DNA from: Deltaproteobacteria bacterium | GTDB taxonomy: Bacteria; Bdellovibrionota_C; UBA2361; OMII01 | Direction of reading: 5' to 3' | DNA length: 47,827 bases | Assembly (NCBI GenBank): GCA_947467385.1 | Contig: CANIHJ010000002.1 | Location: 1 to 47,827, forward strand | The notes under the pieces: generated by a model | The model's input: the letters and a program-made list of their open reading frames with translations, nothing else | Told to the model about the DNA's origin: nothing | The model's database searches: none | Made by a program: the position numbers and the translations under genes | In this document: one piece after another, positions 43,423 through 47,827 of the stretch | How the letters are laid out: the number at the start of each line of letters is the position of its first letter | How positions within the stretch are numbered: position 1 is the first letter of the stretch

Positions 43423-43899
43423 ATGAAGAAGGTTTTGGCTCTTGCGTTTGTTGCGCTCGGCAGTATTGCGCTTGGCAGTGGAGCGCTTGGGTGCGGGCCA
43501 ACCAGCCCATCGCAGCCGAAGTTTATTGAGGATATCCGCCCGATCCCGCCGGCGATGAAGGAGGTCTCGTTTGCGATCCAGCGCAAGGATTTTGAACACG
43601 CGCTTGAGCAGGAGGGAGAGGCTCCCCCACGGCTCGTTCCGGTTTTCGCCACTGTTGCATCGCGAGAGAGCTACGAGTACCGCATCTTTGACCTCAAGCC
43701 CGGTAGCCCTTACGAGCTGCTCGGCCTTCAGAACTCAGATATCATCGTGGCCGCGAATCGCTACCTCATAAAGCGACCGGACCAATTCCAGACCTTCGTG
43801 CAGCTTCTGCGCGTGGAGAACGAGGCCGCGATTGAGATCCGCCGTGGGGGTGAGGCGAGGCTGCTTAAGTACTCGTTTGTTCCAGCCATTCAGCGCTAG
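43423..43899 (+). CDS. Lipoprotein with a PDZ-like domain
   Basis: A 158-residue exported protein. The signal peptide ends in GALGC with Cys24; the lipobox is imperfect (Ala-Leu-Gly-Cys). The C-terminal 75 residues look like a PDZ domain of the type-II-secretion GspC kind (YRIFDLKPGSPYELLGLQNS, then DIIVAANRYLI and EIRRGG). No other gsp gene is nearby, so a secretion role is only a possibility. It follows gmk by 9 bases and may share its transcript. A 15-base repeat lies in the signal peptide. Confidence 0.72.
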   Translation: MKKVLALAFVALGSIALGSGALGCGPTSPSQPKFIEDIRPIPPAMKEVSFAIQRKDFEHALEQEGEAPPRLVPVFATVASRESYEYRIFDLKPGSPYELLGLQNSDIIVAANRYLIKRPDQFQTFVQLLRVENEAAIEIRRGGEARLLKYSFVPAIQR

Positions 43900-44057
43900 C
43901 CGGCACGCTGGCGATAAAAGCAATTAAATTCAAACTCTTGCGCGGCCGCACCGGTCCGGCAGAAAAGGCGGCTCGGGGCCTTAAGTTTCTGAAATAACAG
44001 CACGATATCTACCCTAGGGCCTTTTTAGTAGCCGTTTCCTAAGCCCCTGGAGCGAGC
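43900..44057. other. Intergenic region before the large surface protein
   Basis: 158 bases without a gene. CCCTAGGG near 44015 is a short palindrome, followed by CCTTTTTAG, which could act as a weak terminator for the gmk unit. GGAG at 44049-44052 is the ribosome-binding site of the next gene. No clear -35/-10 pair was found. Confidence 0.4.
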
Positions 44058-47000
44058 ATGACCGGTCTAAGCGCAATCGTCGCGTCGGGTTACGCCACCA
44101 GTGCAGCAGTCGTGGGCACGGTGCGTGTGTGCGCCCTGGTAAGGACCGGGTTGGTGGCGATCGTGGCCGTTTTGGTGGCAGCGATTTTTGCTTCGGGTGC
44201 GCAGGCGCAGGTTGCTGTCGTCGGCGCATCCTCCTCCACCTCGTCAACTACCTTCGCCGGTCGCAAGAGCTTCGTTGATTCGGCAACGGGCATTCACTGG
44301 GCGTTTTGGTACAGCGGGACCCTGATAGAGTATGCGTCATCACCGGATGGCTCGACGTGGACCTCCCGAGGAACCCTTCCCTTTGCCACATCGCAGTTTT
44401 CCCTCGCCTCCAAGGAGATCGGGGGCACCTCGTTTGTCTTTGTGACGTTCGAAGAGCCACCGTACTCGGCCAACCTGCAGCGAGGCACCATAACCGGCAC
44501 CAGTATTACGTTTTCGTCAACTGTCCTGGTATGGACCGGCACCTCGGAAACGGACAGGTACATCAACCCTGTTGTGAGTGTGGATGAGGCCAACTTCCTC
44601 TGGCTGGCGGCGCTCTATGATCGCGGCCCTGATTCGGGCGAGCGCTACCAGGCACGGGCCGCGCGCACCACGAGCCAGGCAGATGACGATCCGTCGAACT
44701 GGGGCTATGCGGAAGATTTTGTCGGTTCGAGCATTCCCAATCCGGCTTCGCTAGCTCTTCTGCCGGTGACACGCAGCGGCGGCTCTTCGAACGAGATGGT
44801 GCTTGCCGTTTCGGGCGTGGGCAGCTCCAACGTTGTGACCTACCACTACTCGTCGCCTGGGGAGACTCCTCCGGCCTGGGCGGAGGTATCTGCCTCGACG
44901 GCATTTGGATGGACGGCGTTATCATCACCGATGCTCTCGGGCAACGTGAACGCGCTGGTGTCCAGGGGAGATGGGACGATCTATGCAGGCGGCTTTTTTA
45001 CAACTGCCGGCGGCGTAGTCGTCAACAACATCGCGAGGTGGGATGGGGGGCAGTGGCATGCCCTTGGCACCGGTATGAACGACGAGGTGGCCGCCTTGGC
45101 ACTCGACGCGGATGGGAACCTCTACGCGGGAGGGAGTTTTACCGCAGCCGGCGGAGTCTCTGCATCGTACATCGCAATGTGGAACGGCACGAGCTGGAGC
45201 GCTCTGGGGAGCGGAATGGACAACACCGTGCTAGCCCTCGCGGTGCACTCGAGCGGGGAAGTTTTCGCTGGTGGCACGTTCTCAAGTGCGGGCGGGTTGT
45301 CAGCCAGTCGGGTGGCGCGCTGGTACGGTTCGGCGTGGAATCCGCTACAAGGGGGTGTCGATGGCACCGTCCGGGCGCTCGCGTTTGCAGGCGGGCCGCT
45401 GGGAAACGGATACATCTACGTAGGAGGCGACTTCGCAAATGCCGATGGCAATCCGAACTCCCGCATTGCGATATGGCATGGGACCGGGTTTCAGCAGATG
45501 GGCAGCGGAGTAGATGGCTCGGTTCGGGCGATCGCGTATGAGGGAGGTGGCATCTATGCGGCCGGAGCGTTCTCAAACGCAGGCGGCAACCCAGCCAGCG
45601 GAGTGGCCCGCTGGAACGGCAGCTCGTGGTCAGCGCTTGGGGCAGGGGTCGACAACACGGCAAACTCGCTCGTCATATCTGGGGGAAATCTCTATGTTGG
45701 GGGAACCTTCAGCAACGCGGGCGGCTCGGCAGCCAGTCGGATAGCGCGATGGGATGGTTCAGCGTGGAATGCCCTGGGACTGGGAACCGATTCATCGGTG
45801 CTTGCTCTTGCGCTCGACTACAGCGGGCGAATTGTGGCTGGCGGAAATTTTATCACCGCGCAAGCAACGGTTGTAAACTACGCGGCCGCCTGGGACACGC
45901 TCCTGAGCCAATGGGAGCCTCTGGGGGGCGGCATAAATGGAGACGTGTTGACCGCGGCGATCGATAGCGGCGGCTCCGGTGATCTCTTCATCGGGGGCAG
46001 CTTCACCCGAGTCGGGGGAAGCTCAGCCAATTATATCGCGCGATGGAACGGCACTACCTGGGCTGCCCTTGGAGATGGCGCGGATAACCAGGTGTTTTCG
46101 ATCGTCTCGGACGGCGCCGGGGAGCTCTACATCGGGGGGACGTTTGCGACGATAGATGGGGTATCCGCCAGTCGGGTTGCTCGTCGAGCATCTAATGGCA
46201 CCTGGTCGGCACTTGGTGCGGGGGTCAATGACTCGGTGTATGCCATAGTGCCCGACGGGGCTGGCAACGTTTATTTTGCCGGGGATTTCACCTCATCAGG
46301 CTTCACTATGTTGTATTACATAGCCAAGTGGGACGGCGCCGTTTGGTTGAATGTTGGAGGAGGCGCCAACAATCCGATTCAGGCGCTGGCGTTCCATGGA
46401 GGCGTGCTCTATGCGGGTGGCACCTTCACAACCGCTGGCGGCAACCCGGCCGACCGCATTGCGCAATTCTCAGGAGGGGTGTGGTCCGCTCTCGGCTCCG
46501 GCCTGAATGCCGCCCCAAATACGATGGCTGGTGAAGGCAGCAATCTGTACGTGGGCGGATTGTTTACTACGGCTGGAGGAGTCACGGTCAACTACATCGC
46601 GCGCTGGACGGGCTCGGCGTGGCTGCCGCTGGGAACGGGAGCGGACGGTGAGGTGACGGCACTGGGGGTCGACGGATCGGCAAACGTGTATGCCTCAGGC
46701 AGCTTCGGCACCATGGGTGGCGTCTCCGCAGCGCGAGTCGCCAAGTGGAACGGAACGAGCTGGAGCGCGCTTGGGTCGGGGCTAAGCGGAAGCCCGCGGG
46801 CGATCGCTATCACCTCATCAGGCAAGCCGTACATCGCTGGAGACGCAGGTCTGCTTTCGTATGGGCGAAACGTTGCGGTGAACGACCTCTCGCCAGCGAG
46901 CAAGGTGTCGCTCGTTTCGGCGTCAGGCAACGGCGCGTACATGTCGTACATCGACTCAAGCAGCGACGCAAAATTTCAGGCACTCTCCGGAACGACGATT

Positions 47001-47825
47001 CTATCGTGGGGTAGCAGCTCTACGATTCAAGCCGGTACGGTGGCCTCCCTTTCAACGTCGTACCTGGCCGACAGCGGTGATTTCGTGACGTTCTTCGTCG
47101 ATAATGGGGAGGTGCGCTACTCACAGGCGAGCAGCCCCTACACGTCGTGGTCCGCATCCTCGCTGATTAGCTCAAGCAGCTCGCCACGCGAGGTTTCGTC
47201 GTGCCTGAGCTCAAGTGGCACAAGCGGCGTGATGGCGTTGTGGAACCGCGCGGGCGGGTCAGCTGGTGAGGTGGCGGGCTATCTCATGGGAGAGGGCGCT
47301 CAGCCGACAGCAACACCAACAGCGAGTCCAACTCCGACACAAACCCCGACGCCGACGGAAACTCCGACCCCGACGGCCACGCCGCCGCCGATTTCTCCCG
47401 GACAGAACCTTGCGCCGCCAGCCGTCGTCGTGCAGGGCCGAACGATAACTGTTACTATGTCGCGCTTTCGGCCTGTTCTTAGGGGCAAGGCGCTGCAGAA
47501 TGCCATCAAAATACTTATGCGCAAGGGCTTGTCTCGAAAGCGTGCTCTGCAGGCGGTGAAGTTCCTCGTGATTAAGTATAAGGTCACGGTGAAATACATT
47601 AAGCGCCGCAGCTCGACAGCAGAGGCTGGAGTCTTTGAAGACGAGATAGATATCCTCGGTAGTCGCGGAGGCCAATATACGAGCCGCAACAACCAGCTCT
47701 CGGTCAGGAACCTCTCGCCCGGAAACTACTCAGCGTCGTATTCCGTGACGATATCCACCAGGAATCCGGCGGTCGATGTTGGCTCCTCCAACACCAGCAG
47801 GCCGCGCAACTTCTCTATCCGCTAG
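44058..47825 (+). CDS. Large secreted repeat protein, predicted beta-propeller-like
   Basis: A 1255-residue exported protein, complete at the window's right edge. A long basic-then-hydrophobic signal sequence (about residues 28-50) ends at GAQA. Residues 52-296 resemble a BNR/sialidase-like beta region (SSPDGSTWTSRG). Residues 297-912 hold 13 tandem units with consensus like YxGGxFTxAGGxxxxxIARWxG followed by WxALGxG. Two hundred further residues lead to a Thr/Pro linker near 1083-1114 (TPTATPTASPTPTQTPTPTE). The C-terminal 140 residues are basic, then beta-rich. No sortase or PEP-CTERM anchor is evident. Likely surface or extracellular; function unknown. Confidence 0.85.
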   Translation: MTGLSAIVASGYATSAAVVGTVRVCALVRTGLVAIVAVLVAAIFASGAQAQVAVVGASSSTSSTTFAGRKSFVDSATGIHWAFWYSGTLIEYASSPDGSTWTSRGTLPFATSQFSLASKEIGGTSFVFVTFEEPPYSANLQRGTITGTSITFSSTVLVWTGTSETDRYINPVVSVDEANFLWLAALYDRGPDSGERYQARAARTTSQADDDPSNWGYAEDFVGSSIPNPASLALLPVTRSGGSSNEMVLAVSGVGSSNVVTYHYSSPGETPPAWAEVSASTAFGWTALSSPMLSGNVNALVSRGDGTIYAGGFFTTAGGVVVNNIARWDGGQWHALGTGMNDEVAALALDADGNLYAGGSFTAAGGVSASYIAMWNGTSWSALGSGMDNTVLALAVHSSGEVFAGGTFSSAGGLSASRVARWYGSAWNPLQGGVDGTVRALAFAGGPLGNGYIYVGGDFANADGNPNSRIAIWHGTGFQQMGSGVDGSVRAIAYEGGGIYAAGAFSNAGGNPASGVARWNGSSWSALGAGVDNTANSLVISGGNLYVGGTFSNAGGSAASRIARWDGSAWNALGLGTDSSVLALALDYSGRIVAGGNFITAQATVVNYAAAWDTLLSQWEPLGGGINGDVLTAAIDSGGSGDLFIGGSFTRVGGSSANYIARWNGTTWAALGDGADNQVFSIVSDGAGELYIGGTFATIDGVSASRVARRASNGTWSALGAGVNDSVYAIVPDGAGNVYFAGDFTSSGFTMLYYIAKWDGAVWLNVGGGANNPIQALAFHGGVLYAGGTFTTAGGNPADRIAQFSGGVWSALGSGLNAAPNTMAGEGSNLYVGGLFTTAGGVTVNYIARWTGSAWLPLGTGADGEVTALGVDGSANVYASGSFGTMGGVSAARVAKWNGTSWSALGSGLSGSPRAIAITSSGKPYIAGDAGLLSYGRNVAVNDLSPASKVSLVSASGNGAYMSYIDSSSDAKFQALSGTTILSWGSSSTIQAGTVASLSTSYLADSGDFVTFFVDNGEVRYSQASSPYTSWSASSLISSSSSPREVSSCLSSSGTSGVMALWNRAGGSAGEVAGYLMGEGAQPTATPTASPTPTQTPTPTETPTPTATPPPISPGQNLAPPAVVVQGRTITVTMSRFRPVLRGKALQNAIKILMRKGLSRKRALQAVKFLVIKYKVTVKYIKRRSSTAEAGVFEDEIDILGSRGGQYTSRNNQLSVRNLSPGNYSASYSVTISTRNPAVDVGSSNTSRPRNFSIR
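44946..46793 (+). repeat. Coding repeat array, 13 units of about 47 codons
   Basis: Each unit opens with a V(x)ALA-type strand, then YAGGxFTxAGG, a polar SASRIARW segment and a closing WSALGSGxDxx turn. Units 4, 7 and 8 are slightly longer. The copies are diverged at DNA level, so this is an old array, not a slippage product. A partial fourteenth unit follows. Confidence 0.85.
47301..47400 (+). repeat. Thr/Pro low-complexity linker coding repeat
   Basis: CCGACx/CCAACx-type codon runs encode about 30 residues of alternating Thr-Pro with scattered Ala, Ser, Gln and Glu. Such linkers usually separate a catalytic or propeller part from a C-terminal domain and may be glycosylated. Confidence 0.75.
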
Positions 47826-47827
47826 AA

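Noticed and set aside
1-47827. tRNA, rRNA, CRISPR, insertion sequences, prophage
   Set aside because: No cloverleaf with TTCGANNC arm, no spaced identical repeats with unique spacers, no transposase, integrase or phage structural protein was seen in any frame.

Overview
This window is a continuous stretch of bacterial chromosome, moderately GC-rich (judged by eye) and densely packed. It is made mostly of conserved housekeeping genes on the + strand. Two heptosyltransferases, a heptose-phosphate kinase and a WaaP/KdkA-like kinase indicate a Gram-negative cell with LPS. A lone bifunctional Rel protein with the RxKD motif, a PyrR-headed pyrBC-carAB operon, a short EF-Ts and an NtrC-type regulator suggest a deltaproteobacteria-like or related Gram-negative lineage. 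That placement is inference. I see no tRNA, rRNA, CRISPR array, transposase, phage gene or plasmid origin.

Layout. 1-202 (-): N-terminus of a sulfatase-like lipoprotein cut by the window edge. 438-8398 (+): one long translation/envelope operon, rpsB-tsf-pyrH-frr-uppS-cdsA-dxr-rseP-tsaB, with a promoter and folded leader ahead of rpsB. 8826-13025: rho, an NtrC-like response regulator, a stand-alone receiver-like protein and two unknown membrane proteins. 13084-14550 (-): a sulfotransferase-like gene and a small membrane protein. 14631-22527: a small membrane protein, then pyrR-pyrB-pyrC-carA-carB, the start of de novo pyrimidine synthesis, with a possible PyrR RNA site between pyrR and pyrB. 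22524-23069 (-): unknown gene. 23509-30118: rpoZ, rel, an HtrA-like protease, mutL and miaA, the last four linked by 4-base or 1-base overlaps. 30216-33744: a KefB/C-like cation antiporter, accA and infA. 33774-35313: a DUF971 protein (-), a tiny ribosomal protein bTHX (+) with a strong terminator, and two unknown genes (-). 35401-43899: coaD, ndk, rlmN, the LPS-core genes, hldA, yicC, gmk and a PDZ lipoprotein. 44058-47825: a 1255-residue secreted protein with 13 tandem beta-rich repeats.

The best candidates for undescribed biology lie between genes or in the accessory proteins. First is a well-promoted, rod-like structured RNA or leader ahead of ndk (36001-36205). Others are the rpsB leader, the PyrR-like loop at the pyrR stop codon, repeats in the rho leader, an 11-bp tandem repeat ahead of rpoZ, and the repeat-built surface protein. 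I found no convincing multi-gene defence or mobile system.
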